Positions 28,466 to 37,907 of a stretch of DNA of 64,000 bases are shown here, piece by piece (the stretch's first letter is position 1; each line of letters begins with the position of its first letter). The notes beneath the pieces are model-generated. The model ran no database searches. It was not told where the DNA came from and worked only from the letters and a program-made list of their open reading frames with translations. The stretch is from assembly GCF_005405245.1 (NCBI RefSeq), contig NZ_BJDR01000005.1, forward strand, positions 32,443 through 96,442. The letters are read 5' to 3'. The position numbers were made by a program, and so were the translations under genes. This DNA is from Enterococcus nangangensis. Lineage in GTDB: Bacteria; Bacillota; Bacilli; Lactobacillales; Enterococcaceae.

Positions 28466-29154
28466 AAAAATCATCCTCTCCGGCGGTAAAGAGAGCCCGA
28501 TATTTTTCATTCAAGTCAATCTCTGCGGTGGAGTAAATGACAATTTTACCGTCTTTTAAAAACATGACCCGATCCGACATTTCCGTAACATTCCCCAGTT
28601 GGTGGGAAGACATAATGATACTGCGCCCTTGTTCCCGCAATTTAGAAAAAATTTTCGTGAAAAGCTTGATACTCGTGGGATCCAAGCCGTTCAAAGGTTC
28701 ATCAAAGAGTAAGAGCTTTGCTTCGGAAATCAAGTACATCCCAAGTAAAACGTGTTGCTTCATTCCTAAAGACATTTTGCCGACTTTTTTCTTTTCATAG
28801 TTTTCCATTTTTAATAGCTTAATGACTTTGTCCACTGCCATAGGAGAGTGCCACATGTCCTTCACGTATTGAAAGTGTTCTTTGGCACTTAAATTTTCAT
28901 AGAGCCGTTGGGAATCTTCCAAGAAAAATAAATTTTCGAGAAATTTTTTGCGGTTCTTGTAAGCGTCTGCGCCTAAAAGAGTCACGCTTCCCTTCTTAGG
29001 GGTAAAAGTCCGGTGATGTTGCGCAATAACGTACTTTTCCCCGTGCCATTAGGTGCTACTAACCCGACAATTTCTCCTTTCTCAATCGTAATGAGACATC
29101 GTCTAAAATTTGTTTCTTATGATAGTTAAAAGATAAGTTTTCAACTGTTAACAT
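28449..29154 (-). pseudogene. ABC transporter ATP-binding protein, broken by two frameshifts
   Basis: Three frames read in order give one ABC ATPase of about 235 residues. From ATG 29154 (GAGGAG upstream) comes M-L-T-V-E-N-L-S-F-N-Y; then, after a shift near 29090, [21 protein letters not shown] with Walker A; then, after a second shift near 29003, the rest, with signature K-M-S-L-G-M-K-Q-H and Walker B L-L-L-F-D-E-P-L-N-G-L. Each shift is repaired by adding one A to a TTAC on the minus strand (TTAAC). Only the last 178 residues are in an intact frame, and they lack Walker A. Confidence 0.88.
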
Positions 29155-29294
29155 TCCCGCCACTCCTCTAATTTTTTTCTCATAGTATAAACTAATTTTG
29201 CTGATAATCATAGGTTTCGTCAGCTAATTTACTGAATAATCTTTTAATTTTATGGCGACCCCTTGCGAAAATGAAAAAATGTGAAGAGATGTAC

Positions 29295-29339
29295 CAAAAA
29301 AGCAACTTAATCCGCAGCAATCGGCAGGGTTAAGTTGCT
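29295..29339 (-). terminator. Intrinsic terminator of the trp operon
   Basis: Perfect ten-base arms AGCAACTTAA and TTAAGTTGCT around a 19-base loop, followed by six Us on the minus strand, 53 bases past the trpA stop. Confidence 0.88.
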
Positions 29340-29391
29340 AAATATTTCGGAAAATTATTTAAAACTAGTTACCATAATATTATTATGGACG

Positions 29392-30174
29392 CTAATCTTT
29401 TGACTCTAGCCGGCCAGTTAACTGGCGCACTAAATTGGCGGTGGCTGCTAGTCCCTCTTTTTGTAAGGTGGCGACAATTTTAGAGCCCACCACGACACCG
29501 TCACAACATTGATTAAAGCGCGCCACGTGTTGGGGAGTCGAGACACCAAAACCCGCGAGAACAGGAACCGGCGCTAAGGCGATAATTTCTTTCAAGTGGT
29601 CATCTAAATTATTTTGATATGTTTTGCCAGTGCCCGTGGTGCCATTAATGGTGACTGCATAGACGAATCCTTCTGCCTCTTGCACCAACGTCGCAATCCG
29701 CGCATGCGGACTGGTCAAAGAGACTAATTGAATCAAGGCTAAATCGTACTGCTCAAAGGTAGGCAAAACAAAGTTCCGGTGCTCGTAAGGTAAATCTGGA
29801 ATAATTGCACCTTTTACACTAGTGTCCTTTAAGTCTTCAGCCAGCTGTTCTAAGCCATAATGGAAAAAGGAATTAGCATAACCCATTAAAATTAGCGGCA
29901 CAGAAGCGTCAATCGTTTGTAAGGCGGCAACAATTTTTTTTAAACTTACCCCGTTGGCAAGGGCGGCAAGACCTGCCAATTGAATTACCGGACCATCTGC
30001 TACCGGATCAGAAAAAGGTACGCCAATTTCAATAGCACTCGCCCCAGCAGCCGCTAAGGCGGTAATCTCGGCCCCTAAATTTTCTAAACCATTGGCCCCA
30101 GCCATCATGTAGGGGACAAAAAGTTTTTCTCCTTGTGCTTTTTTAGTTTGTAAAATGTGCGTTAAAGTTTTCAT
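29392..30174 (-). CDS. trpA: Tryptophan synthase alpha chain
   Basis: Cleaves indole-3-glycerol phosphate to indole and glyceraldehyde-3-phosphate, passing indole to TrpB. The 260-residue TIM barrel shows [22 protein letters not shown] with the catalytic Glu, and the second acidic residue in I-I-P-D-L-P-Y-E. The phosphate-binding G-F-G-V-S-T-P lies near residue 211. It overlaps trpB by four bases and is the last gene of the operon, before a terminator. Confidence 0.97.
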   Translation of the reverse strand: MKTLTHILQTKKAQGEKLFVPYMMAGANGLENLGAEITALAAAGASAIEIGVPFSDPVADGPVIQLAGLAALANGVSLKKIVAALQTIDASVPLILMGYANSFFHYGLEQLAEDLKDTSVKGAIIPDLPYEHRNFVLPTFEQYDLALIQLVSLTSPHARIATLVQEAEGFVYAVTINGTTGTGKTYQNNLDDHLKEIIALAPVPVLAGFGVSTPQHVARFNQCCDGVVVGSKIVATLQKEGLAATANLVRQLTGRLESKD

Positions 30175-31364
30175 TGGTGGGCCTCCATCCGTTCTTTGAT
30201 TTGTTGTACATCTTTGTCACCGCGGCCCGAAAGACAAACAATAATAATTTCGTCTTGCTTCATGGTGGGGGCAATTTTCATTACTTGGGCAATGGCGTGG
30301 GAACTTTCCAAAGCAGGAATAATTCCTTCGGTGCGGGAAAGAAAATGAAAAGCCGCTACTGCTTCTTCATCCGTCACGGCCCCATAGCTAGCTCGACCCG
30401 TGGTGTACAAATAGGAATGCTCGGGACCAACACCAGGATAATCAAGACCCGCAGAAATAGAGAAAGCTTCCAATACTTGGCCGTCGTCATCTTGTAACAA
30501 GTGCATTTTAGAACCGTGTAAGATGCCAACGCTACCTTTGGTGATGGTGGCGGCGTGTTCTGGTGTGTCTAAACCGTGGCCAGCAGCTTCCACCCCTAGC
30601 AGTTGTACGCTTTCATCGTTAATAAAAGGATAAAATAAACCCATGGAATTACTACCGCCTCCGACACAGGCTACACATAAATCAGGTAAGCGTCCTTCTT
30701 GGTCTAAAATTTGTTGCCGCGCTTCCATACCAATCACACTTTGATAATCGCGAACAATTTCTGGGAAAGGATGTGGTCCTAAGACAGAGCCCATCACGTA
30801 ATGGGTATCTTCCACGTTGGCCACCCAGTAACGCAACGCTTCATTGACGGCGTCTTTCAAAGTTTTAGAACCGGTAGTCACACTTTCTACTTTAGCCCCT
30901 AATAGTTCCATCCGAAAAACATTTAGAGCTTGTCGTTTGACATCTACTTCCCCCATAAAGATAGTACATTCCATGCCAAAAAGTGCGGCGGCAGTGGCGG
31001 TAGCTACCCCGTGCTGACCGGCACCGGTTTCTGCGACTACTTTATTTTTCCCCATCTTGCGGGCCAGTAAAACTTGACCAATGGAATTATTGATTTTGTG
31101 AGCGCCGGTATGATTCAAGTCTTCCCGTTTCAAATAAATTTTGGCGCCCCCTAGTTTTTCCGTTAAACGTTGGGCAAAGTATAAGGGATTTTCGCGGCCG
31201 ACATATTGTTGAAGATAGTAGCGCAATTCTTTTTGAAAAGCGGCATCTGTTTTAGAAGCTTCATATGTTTCATTTAATTCTTTGACGGCATACATTAAGG
31301 TTTCTGGTACGAATTGTCCGCCAAAATCGCCGTAAAAGCCGGCTTGATTAGGTTGTTGATACAT
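30171..31364 (-). CDS. trpB: Tryptophan synthase beta chain
   Basis: PLP enzyme that condenses indole with serine. The PLP lysine lies in H-T-G-A-H-K-I-N-N near residue 85, and the PLP-phosphate loop G-G-G-S-N-S-M-G near residue 230. The N-terminus has [12 protein letters not shown], typical of the TrpB1 group that works with TrpA. At 397 residues it is the usual length. It follows trpF directly and has AGGAGG upstream. Confidence 0.98.
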   Translation of the reverse strand: MYQQPNQAGFYGDFGGQFVPETLMYAVKELNETYEASKTDAAFQKELRYYLQQYVGRENPLYFAQRLTEKLGGAKIYLKREDLNHTGAHKINNSIGQVLLARKMGKNKVVAETGAGQHGVATATAAALFGMECTIFMGEVDVKRQALNVFRMELLGAKVESVTTGSKTLKDAVNEALRYWVANVEDTHYVMGSVLGPHPFPEIVRDYQSVIGMEARQQILDQEGRLPDLCVACVGGGSNSMGLFYPFINDESVQLLGVEAAGHGLDTPEHAATITKGSVGILHGSKMHLLQDDDGQVLEAFSISAGLDYPGVGPEHSYLYTTGRASYGAVTDEEAVAAFHFLSRTEGIIPALESSHAIAQVMKIAPTMKQDEIIIVCLSGRGDKDVQQIKERMEAHQ

Positions 31365-31961
31365 TTAGTTTTCCTCCTGGCACGCTTTTAAAAAGGCGCG
31401 AATTTTTTGTAAGTCTTTCACTCCGTCTGTCTCCACGCCACTGGAAACATCGACGGCAAAGGGCTGGAAATAAGCGATTGCTTGGCGCACATTGGCTGGC
31501 GTTAAGCCACCGGCAACAAATAATTTTTCTTGCGGTAAAGCGGTAGGCTGCGGAAAGGTCTTTTGCCAATCAAAAGTTATGCCATTGCCCCCAGCATATT
31601 TTTGTTGTTCACTAGGTGCGTCCACTAAAATATAGGTCCCCCGTGCTGCTTCTATAATTGGCGCAGGACTAGCATAAATCAAAGGACAAGGTAAAACACC
31701 TGGGGGAATCTCCCCATGAATTTGGATAAGATCTAATTGGGCAGCGGTCACTGTCTTTTGGAGTTGGCACAACGTCGGACTAACGAAGACCCCTACTTTT
31801 TTTACCCGTGGTGGCACATCTTGGGTGATAGCAACAACTTTTTCGGGAGTGATTTGCCTTTTAGAAGGTGCAAAGACAAAGCCTAAGAAGTCCGCGCCAC
31901 TTCTAACGGCGGTATTGACTGCCGCCAGTGTGGTGAGCCCGCAAATTTTTACTTTGGTCAT
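31365..31961 (-). CDS. trpF: Phosphoribosylanthranilate isomerase
   Basis: Amadori isomerisation of phosphoribosylanthranilate. The 198-residue barrel starts V-K-I-C-G-L-T-T with the catalytic Cys, and has the catalytic Asp in I-L-V-D-A-P-S. The C-terminal phosphate-binding A-V-D-V-S-S-G-V-E-T is intact. It is a separate gene here, not fused to trpC. The start overlaps the trpC stop by four bases. Confidence 0.96.
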   Translation of the reverse strand: MTKVKICGLTTLAAVNTAVRSGADFLGFVFAPSKRQITPEKVVAITQDVPPRVKKVGVFVSPTLCQLQKTVTAAQLDLIQIHGEIPPGVLPCPLIYASPAPIIEAARGTYILVDAPSEQQKYAGGNGITFDWQKTFPQPTALPQEKLFVAGGLTPANVRQAIAYFQPFAVDVSSGVETDGVKDLQKIRAFLKACQEEN

Positions 31962-32725
31962 GGTCGTCCTACCTGTAAACTCTTTACTAAAGCAGGTACG
32001 TCTTTTTCTGGCGCGCGCATTAAGGCTTCCCCCACTAAGACGGCTTGATAACTTTGACTGACTTCTGCCACATCTTGGGGCGTCTGGAAGCCTGACTCGC
32101 TAACATAAAGCACCTTGCTATCTGTTTGAGCTAAAGCGCGACTCGTTGCTCTTGAAACGACAAAAGTTTTTAAATTGCGATTATTCACGCCAATAATTTG
32201 CGGCTGAATTTTTTGAGCCCGCACTAGTTCTTCAGCATTATGAGTCTCTACTAAGACTTCTAAGCCAAGGTCGGTAGCGCTAGTGTAAAGTTCGGCTAGT
32301 TGTTCATCCGTTAAAGCTGCCACAATCAATAAAACGATGGAAGCTCCGGCATTTTTCGCCCGTACTAATTGTTTTTGATCTAAAATAAAATCTTTACATA
32401 AGATAGGAACGTTCACTGCTTGGGCGACAGCCTGTAAGTCTGCAATACTACCTTTAAAAAAGACGCTATCGGTTAAAACCGAAATGGCGCTCACCCCGGC
32501 TTGCTGATAAGCACGAGCCTGTTGCAAAAAATCCACCGTAACATTGATATCCCCTTTAGAAGGTGAAGCGCGCTTTAATTCGCCAATGACGTGCATGTGC
32601 TGCGGATTTTCTTTCACCAGTTGATAGAAACTTGGGCGTTTAGGCCGAGGCACAACTTGCTCTAAGGGTAGCGCCGCTATTTCTTTTTCTTTAGCGGCTA
32701 AAATTTTAGTTAAAAAATCCATCAC
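31958..32725 (-). CDS. trpC: Indole-3-glycerol phosphate synthase
   Basis: Closes the indole ring from carboxyphenylaminodeoxyribulose phosphate. The 255-residue TIM barrel has the signature V-I-G-E-L-K-R-A-S-P-S-K-G (catalytic Glu and Lys), L-C-K-D-F-I-L-D-Q, and G-V-N-N-R-N-L near residue 175. The C-terminal phosphate site V-S-E-S-G-F and V-L-V-G-E-A-L-M-R is complete. Four-base overlaps on both sides link it to trpD and trpF. Confidence 0.97.
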   Translation of the reverse strand: MMDFLTKILAAKEKEIAALPLEQVVPRPKRPSFYQLVKENPQHMHVIGELKRASPSKGDINVTVDFLQQARAYQQAGVSAISVLTDSVFFKGSIADLQAVAQAVNVPILCKDFILDQKQLVRAKNAGASIVLLIVAALTDEQLAELYTSATDLGLEVLVETHNAEELVRAQKIQPQIIGVNNRNLKTFVVSRATSRALAQTDSKVLYVSESGFQTPQDVAEVSQSYQAVLVGEALMRAPEKDVPALVKSLQVGRP

Positions 32726-33741
32726 GCCACCTCCTTTTGATAACGTAAGAGCTTCGTTAAAGCCTCTTGTGCTAAACCGTTGGCGATAATTTCCCGCGCT
32801 TTTGTAAAACCTGCCGCAAAATCAGGAACAACACCCCCGGCATAAAGGCCCAGTCCGGCGTTTAAAACAACGGTTTCTAAATAAGGAGACGGTTCATTGT
32901 TTAAGACGGATAATAAAATTTCTTTATTCCTTTCAGCGTCCCCCCCTTGAATTTCCTTTAAGTTACAAGGGGTAAATCCATACTCTTGCGGATCCAAATC
33001 AAACGTTTGCACCTGTTGATTTTCGTATAAAGCACAATGGGTAGCCCCACTTAAATTGGCTTCATCCATGCCGTAAGCCCCGTGAATGACTATGGCCCGC
33101 TTCCGACCTAATTGGCCCAAAGCCGCTGCCGTCTCTTTCAAAGAAGCTCCCGCACTAGTTCCCAACAATTGATTATCTAAAGGGTAAGGATTAATTAAGG
33201 GCCCAATCAAATTAAAAATTGTCGGTGTCGCTAATTCGCGGCGAATTTTCATAACGTATTTCATGGCCGGATGTAATGCTGGCGCAAATAAAAAGGCAAT
33301 GTGTGCTTGCGCCAATAAATAATCAATCCCCGCTGGACTCACGTTTAACGTCACGCCTAAAGCTTCCAAAACATCCGCACTTCCTGCTTTTGATGAGATG
33401 CTACGATTACCGTGTTTGGCCATGGGAATCCCCGCACCGGCTAAAACAAAAGCGCTAGTGGTAGAAATATTAAAACTATTGGAGTGATCACCGCCTGTAC
33501 CACAATTATCCATCACCCCAGCTGGGGCCTTAAACATAGGAATCGCCTTTTGTTGCATCACGGAAGCTAAAGCAGTGAGCTCATCCACGCTAGCTCCTTT
33601 AATTTTTAAGCCAATCATTAAAGCAGCGATTTGCGCATCCGTTAACTCACCGGAAAATAAAGCCGTAGCTAAAGCCGTCATCTCTTGGGTATTCAAGTTT
33701 TCATTTTGATAAATTTTTTCTAGTGCTGTTTGTGCTGTCAT
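32722..33741 (-). CDS. trpD: Anthranilate phosphoribosyltransferase
   Basis: Transfers phosphoribosyl from PRPP to anthranilate. The 339-residue protein carries the family motifs M-D-N-C-G-T-G-G-D near residue 77, K-H-G-N-R-S-I-S-S-K-A-G-S-A-D near residue 105, and the H-P-A-M-K-Y-V-M block. It is not fused to trpG. Overlaps trpG and trpC by four bases each. Confidence 0.97.
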   Translation of the reverse strand: MTAQTALEKIYQNENLNTQEMTALATALFSGELTDAQIAALMIGLKIKGASVDELTALASVMQQKAIPMFKAPAGVMDNCGTGGDHSNSFNISTTSAFVLAGAGIPMAKHGNRSISSKAGSADVLEALGVTLNVSPAGIDYLLAQAHIAFLFAPALHPAMKYVMKIRRELATPTIFNLIGPLINPYPLDNQLLGTSAGASLKETAAALGQLGRKRAIVIHGAYGMDEANLSGATHCALYENQQVQTFDLDPQEYGFTPCNLKEIQGGDAERNKEILLSVLNNEPSPYLETVVLNAGLGLYAGGVVPDFAAGFTKAREIIANGLAQEALTKLLRYQKEVA

Positions 33742-34301
33742 CTTTTTTCTCCTACCTTTGCCATAAATGCATCAATTAATAATTGTCCTTGGGGTGTGCC
33801 AATGGATTCTGGGTGAAACTGTAAACCATAAAGGGGATAATCGCGGTGCTTTAAAGCCATCACGGTCCCGTCAGCGGTTTGCGCTGTGACTTCTAAGACC
33901 GGCGGCAAATCTAAAACTTTTAAAGAGTGATAACGCATCACGGTCATGGGGCTTTTGACTTTGGCAAATAAATCTTTTTCCTCAAAGGTAATGCTAGATT
34001 GTTTGCCGTGCATGATTTCGCTGGCGCCAGTAACCGTGCCACCAAAAACTTCCGCAATCGCTTGATGGCCTAAACAAATCCCTAAAATAGGTTTCGTTTG
34101 ATAAAATTTAGCAATAACTTCTTCCAGTTGGCCGGCATCTTGCGGTTTTCCAGGCCCTGGCGAAAGCACAATCGCCGCAGCTTCTTGGGCCACGTTTAAA
34201 AGCTGTGGGTCATCATTGCGTAAAACTTTCAACGGAACATCTTTAAATTGTTGGACTAAGTTATACGTAAATGAATCGTAATTATCAATCAGTAAAATCA
34301 T
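33738..34301 (-). CDS. trpG: Anthranilate synthase glutamine amidotransferase component
   Basis: Supplies ammonia from glutamine to TrpE. The 187-residue class I amidotransferase has D-N-Y-D-S-F-T-Y-N-L at the start, the oxyanion P-G-P-G-K-P, the nucleophile in L-G-I-C-L-G-H-Q (Cys near residue 77) and the His-Glu pair in Q-F-H-P-E-S. Such subunits are often shared with para-aminobenzoate synthase; location inside the trp operon supports the anthranilate role. Confidence 0.95.
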   Translation of the reverse strand: MILLIDNYDSFTYNLVQQFKDVPLKVLRNDDPQLLNVAQEAAAIVLSPGPGKPQDAGQLEEVIAKFYQTKPILGICLGHQAIAEVFGGTVTGASEIMHGKQSSITFEEKDLFAKVKSPMTVMRYHSLKVLDLPPVLEVTAQTADGTVMALKHRDYPLYGLQFHPESIGTPQGQLLIDAFMAKVGEKR

Positions 34302-35662
34302 CCTTCCACCTCCAAAAGTGCTTTAGCTTTTTGCAACGTTTCAAAATATTCACTAGTAGGATCAGAATCGTAAACAATCCCGGCACCAGCTTGAACGTAT
34401 GCGGTGGCATCTTTTAACATCATCGTACGAATGGCAATGGCAAAATCGGCGTTGCCATTTTGTGATAAGTAGCCCACCGCACCTGCATAGACATTGCGTC
34501 GTACTTTTTCCCATTGATAAATGCGTTGCATGGCACGGATCTTTGGGGCACCACTGACGGTGCCGGCGGGTAGCGTTGCTTTTAAAGCATCCATGGCACT
34601 AGCTTCTTTTTTCAAAGTCCCCGTGACTAAAGAGACGATATGCATCACATAACGGAAGCGCTCAATAGTCATGTAAAGGGGCACTTCCACGCTGCCAACG
34701 GCTGAAACTTTGCCTAAATCATTACGTCCTAAATCAATTAACATTTGATGCTCGGCCCGCTCTTTTTCATCAGCTAATAAGGATTTGGCCAAAGCTTCGT
34801 CTTCTTCTTTGGTGGCGCCACGTTTTTTTGTGCCAGCAATGGGATTAGTAGTGACGCGCTTCCCTTTTACGCGGACGAGACTTTCTGGTGAGCTACCGAT
34901 AATTTTAACAGCCGGTAAATCTAAGTAATACAAGTACGGCGAAGGATTGCTGAGGCGCAACTTACGATAATAATCAAAAGGATCATAAGGAAAAGCGGCC
35001 TTTAAGCGTTGACTAGGGACAACTTGAAATAAATCGCCGGCGATAATTTTTTCTTTGGCTTTTTCCACCAACGTTTCAAACTCGTGCTGTTGCGTATTGC
35101 TACTAAACGTCAATTGAATGTTGGCCACTGGTTTACTTTCTAAAGGACTGGGCGTCTGTAACTCCCGCGTCATTTTGGCAATGCGTTCTTTTAAAACTGC
35201 GGTGGCGACGTGACTGTAACAATTATCTGCCACTAATAATAATTTTTCTTTTTGATGATCGTAGACCACAAAGCTCTCGTACAAATAAAAAGCCATCTCG
35301 GGAATATCTAACTCATCGACCGGTAATGTCCCTAAATTTTCATAGACGCTAGCAAGATCATAACTGGCATACCCAATAGCGCCTCCTTGAAACGGCAAAT
35401 CCGTCAATAAGTTTTCCGTCGTCAATACATATTTCTCTAGCTCTTTCAAAGGGTCAGCTACGGCATAACGTCTCTCATCCATGATAAAATAACCATCTTT
35501 GAAGCTGAGATAGTGGACAGCATCAAAAGCAATGATGGAGTACCGCCCTTCTTCTTGTTCTCGAGGGATACTTTCCAGTAAACTTTTTTGTCCTCCTTTT
35601 AAACGTAAGTACGCCACCACCGGCGTTAAGCAATCTCCATTTAATTCACGTACGATGCGCAT
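34298..35662 (-). CDS. trpE: Anthranilate synthase component I
   Basis: First committed step of tryptophan synthesis, from chorismate. The start ATG 35662 follows AAAAGGGGG; the open frame upstream lies within the T-box terminator and is not used. The allosteric L-L-E-S motif near residue 27 predicts feedback inhibition by tryptophan. The C-terminal chorismate-binding domain shows [16 protein letters not shown] and [10 protein letters not shown]. At 454 residues it is usual. First gene of the operon and directly behind two T-boxes. Confidence 0.97.
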   Translation of the reverse strand: MRIVRELNGDCLTPVVAYLRLKGGQKSLLESIPREQEEGRYSIIAFDAVHYLSFKDGYFIMDERRYAVADPLKELEKYVLTTENLLTDLPFQGGAIGYASYDLASVYENLGTLPVDELDIPEMAFYLYESFVVYDHQKEKLLLVADNCYSHVATAVLKERIAKMTRELQTPSPLESKPVANIQLTFSSNTQQHEFETLVEKAKEKIIAGDLFQVVPSQRLKAAFPYDPFDYYRKLRLSNPSPYLYYLDLPAVKIIGSSPESLVRVKGKRVTTNPIAGTKKRGATKEEDEALAKSLLADEKERAEHQMLIDLGRNDLGKVSAVGSVEVPLYMTIERFRYVMHIVSLVTGTLKKEASAMDALKATLPAGTVSGAPKIRAMQRIYQWEKVRRNVYAGAVGYLSQNGNADFAIAIRTMMLKDATAYVQAGAGIVYDSDPTSEYFETLQKAKALLEVEG

Positions 35663-35683
35663 TTCTTTTCCCCCTTTTAAAAT

Positions 35684-35943
35684 AAAAAAAGCCCTCAGCA
35701 AAAGAAATAAACTCTTCTTCTGCTAAGGGCGCAAATTTTGCACGGTACCACCTTATTTTTTTGCTAACGCAAAAAACTCTAACAATTGTCTAACAACAAT
35801 CTCCTCGTTAACGGGAGGACCCGTTATCTCCTACTAGCTTCAAAGATACTCGCCTTAGTCCATTCACTGTTTTCCGACTGCCGCCTTCTCATCTTTTAGC
35901 GACTTTCTGTAAGTCATGACCAACAGCTACTCCTCTTAGGCCT
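35684..35943 (-). promoter_or_regulatory. T-box riboswitch, tRNA-Trp, second of a tandem pair
   Basis: On the minus strand the leader has stem I with specifier GUGAA-UGG-AC, the T-box sequence AGGTGGTACCGTG at 35741-35753, and a terminator with arms GCCCT(C/T)AGC and GCTGAGGGC followed by seven Us (35684-35730). The UGG specifier means uncharged tRNA-Trp favours read-through. It ends 22 bases before the trpE start. Confidence 0.9.
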
Positions 35944-35969
35944 GATTTAAATTATTTTTTTAGGTAAAC

Positions 35970-36236
35970 AAAAAGCCCCCAAACCTAAACAAACTAGGTT
36001 TGAGGGCGAAAATTTCACGGTGCCACCTCAATGGTTGCTTGCAAAAAAAAAAGCACTTAATCCGCCGTCTAACAACAGCGTCACTCGTTAACGGGAGTCC
36101 CCGAGCTTTCCTACTAAAATTTCAGAAGCTAGTCCAAAAGTCCATTCACAAAAAAACTTTACTGGTTCGCAGTCACCACCAGCTCCCTGAAAAAGTTCAT
36201 CTTTGCTACTTCTCTTTTGCGTTACCTTTACTTGAT
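35970..36236 (-). promoter_or_regulatory. T-box riboswitch, tRNA-Trp, first of a tandem pair
   Basis: Complete T-box leader directly after the trp promoter. Stem I contains a GCGAACC apical element and specifier GUGAA-UGG-AC. The T-box sequence AGGTGGCACCGTG is at 36016-36028, and the terminator (CCCTCAAACCTA/TAGGTTTGGGGG arms, then five Us) at 35970-36007. With the second unit it places two Trp checkpoints in series before trpE. Confidence 0.9.
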
Positions 36237-36243
36237 TGAACTG

Positions 36244-36272
36244 AATATACTCCTTAATTCAAGAGCTGTCAA
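36244..36272 (-). promoter_or_regulatory. trp operon promoter
   Basis: Minus-strand TTGACA and TATATT with a 17-base spacer, immediately upstream of the first T-box and downstream of the nucleotidyltransferase stop. Confidence 0.88.
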
Positions 36273-36298
36273 TTATTTTTTGAAAAAAATTGACATAG

Positions 36299-37063
36299 TT
36301 ATTGTAGAAGATAGATAACTTCTTGAGCAAAATTAATCAACGTCGCTGTTGTGTACTGCTCATTTTTGACAGTTAACCCGTCATAAGCTGCCAACGCTAA
36401 CAAAATGGTGGGCCTGTACGCTGTAGACAAATGGCTCAACCCCCAATTACCTCCAGCATTTTTGGACAAAATTTGATGCTCTTGACGATAAGCTAAAGCG
36501 CGACACAAATTTAATACAAAATAAGTCGGCTTTTGAACAATTTCTTTTTCAGCATCTTGAACGTCCCCTAACACACTTTGCCAATAATCTTTTTTTGGCA
36601 CGGGGGCAAAAACTTTAGGGATTTCTGCACCAACTAACACTTTCCCTAAAAGATAAGTAACTTGCACATGAGCAGCCAAATCAGGATCCAATCCCTGCAT
36701 ATTTTTAAGATAAAGTTCAGGTTCGTCTGCGTAGGCGCGAAGATGTTGTGGCGAAAAATGAAAATCAAAAGGTAAAGGATAATTTCCTGCCAGGGTATCA
36801 ACTAAACATAATACGTGAAACTCCAATCCTTTTTTAGGAGCAAGTGGCCATAAGGTTGCTAAGGTGTAGTTCATTAAGTCTTTCTTTACAGCGATACTGA
36901 GTTTTTTATAGACAACTACTAAGTAATCAAGATCGCTAACCTTTTCTTGATAGCTCCCTAAGACATATGAACCGTGGAGATAAATTCCCACCAAATTTTC
37001 TCTTAAAATTTCCTGATAATCACTTCTTAAAAGCTCAAGTAACGCTTCCGTTTTTTTTATCAA
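36299..37063 (-). CDS. Aminoglycoside-adenylyltransferase-like nucleotidyltransferase
   Basis: A 254-residue protein with an N-terminal nucleotidyltransferase domain: G-I-Y-L-H-G-S-Y-V-L-G-S followed by V-S-D-L-D-Y-L-V-V-V supplies the G-S and D-x-D catalytic motifs. A C-terminal helical domain of the type found in AadA/ANT(9) enzymes follows (Y-F-V-L-N-L-C-R-A-L-A-Y then K-N-A-G-G-N-W-G-L). The start is a TTG with AAGGAG seven bases upstream. It trails pheA by 13 bases, so it is probably the last gene of the aro operon. Substrate and any effect on drug susceptibility are untested. Confidence 0.78.
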   Translation of the reverse strand: MIKKTEALLELLRSDYQEILRENLVGIYLHGSYVLGSYQEKVSDLDYLVVVYKKLSIAVKKDLMNYTLATLWPLAPKKGLEFHVLCLVDTLAGNYPLPFDFHFSPQHLRAYADEPELYLKNMQGLDPDLAAHVQVTYLLGKVLVGAEIPKVFAPVPKKDYWQSVLGDVQDAEKEIVQKPTYFVLNLCRALAYRQEHQILSKNAGGNWGLSHLSTAYRPTILLALAAYDGLTVKNEQYTTATLINFAQEVIYLLQ

Positions 37064-37076
37064 AAATTTCTCCTTC

Positions 37077-37907
37077 TTACGAACAAACTTCCACTGGATA
37101 ACAGCCTAATACTTTGGCGGTGCCGCCTAATAACCGCAGCTCCGTCAAGGCGTTTTCAATTAAGCGGGGATCTTGGTTGACTAATAAGTCCAACACAAAA
37201 AAATATTCTCCTAAGCTAGTTTTTAAAGGACGAGATTCAATTTTTACTAAATCAATTTCTCGCCACCCAAAAGGCGCCAACATTTTGTGGAGGGCTCCGG
37301 GTAAATTATTCGGCATGGTAACCAAAAGGGACATCTTTTGTTGGGGCAAAATCGCTACTTGCTGGCTGGGTGTCTGTTCTACCACCCAAAAACGAGTTTG
37401 ATTCAAATCGTTATCTTGAATGTCGGCGCCTAAAAGGGTTAAGTCGTAGCGCTCCCCGGCTTCTTTACCGGCAATTGCCGCTAGTTGTTCTTCGGGGTGT
37501 GCCGCCACATATTTACAAGCCGCCGTCGTGGAAGAAGTGGCAAACTGGGGCACATTAGGATAGTGTTCTTGCAAATAGTTTTGCGATTGAGCCAAAGCTT
37601 GGGGATGAGAATAAATTCCTTTAATGACTTTGGAATAGCCTAAAAGCTGTTGACGAATCGGTAAAACAATTTCTTTTTTCACCGTGAGCTTTTGGGATTG
37701 CCATAAAAAATCAATAGTGGCGTGAACGGAACCTTCTAAAGAATTTTCCACTGGGACGATGGCCGCCTGGAGCACTCCTTCGGCCACCGCTTTTAAAGTC
37801 GCGGGAATCGAAGGATAAGCGATTAACTCGCCGGCAGAAAACTTGCGGGCAGCTTGATGGGTAAAAGAACTGGCGGGTCCTAAAAAACCAACTTGGCTAG
37901 CGGTCAT
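37077..37907 (-). CDS. pheA: Prephenate dehydratase
   Basis: Converts prephenate to phenylpyruvate for phenylalanine. The 276-residue protein has the dehydratase domain (G-P-A-S-S-F-T-H-Q-A, P-V-E-N-S-L-E-G-S-V and the T-R-F-W-V motif) and a C-terminal ACT domain with I-E-S-R-P, which binds phenylalanine for feedback inhibition. No chorismate mutase domain is attached, so that activity must come from another locus. Overlaps aroK by four bases. Confidence 0.96.
   Translation of the reverse strand: MTASQVGFLGPASSFTHQAARKFSAGELIAYPSIPATLKAVAEGVLQAAIVPVENSLEGSVHATIDFLWQSQKLTVKKEIVLPIRQQLLGYSKVIKGIYSHPQALAQSQNYLQEHYPNVPQFATSSTTAACKYVAAHPEEQLAAIAGKEAGERYDLTLLGADIQDNDLNQTRFWVVEQTPSQQVAILPQQKMSLLVTMPNNLPGALHKMLAPFGWREIDLVKIESRPLKTSLGEYFFVLDLLVNQDPRLIENALTELRLLGGTAKVLGCYPVEVCS

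Noticed and set aside
29342..29356. CodY-box-like sequence (12 of 15) downstream of trpA
   Set aside because: It lies between the trpA stop and the terminator, far from any promoter; AT-rich intergenic DNA gives such matches by chance.
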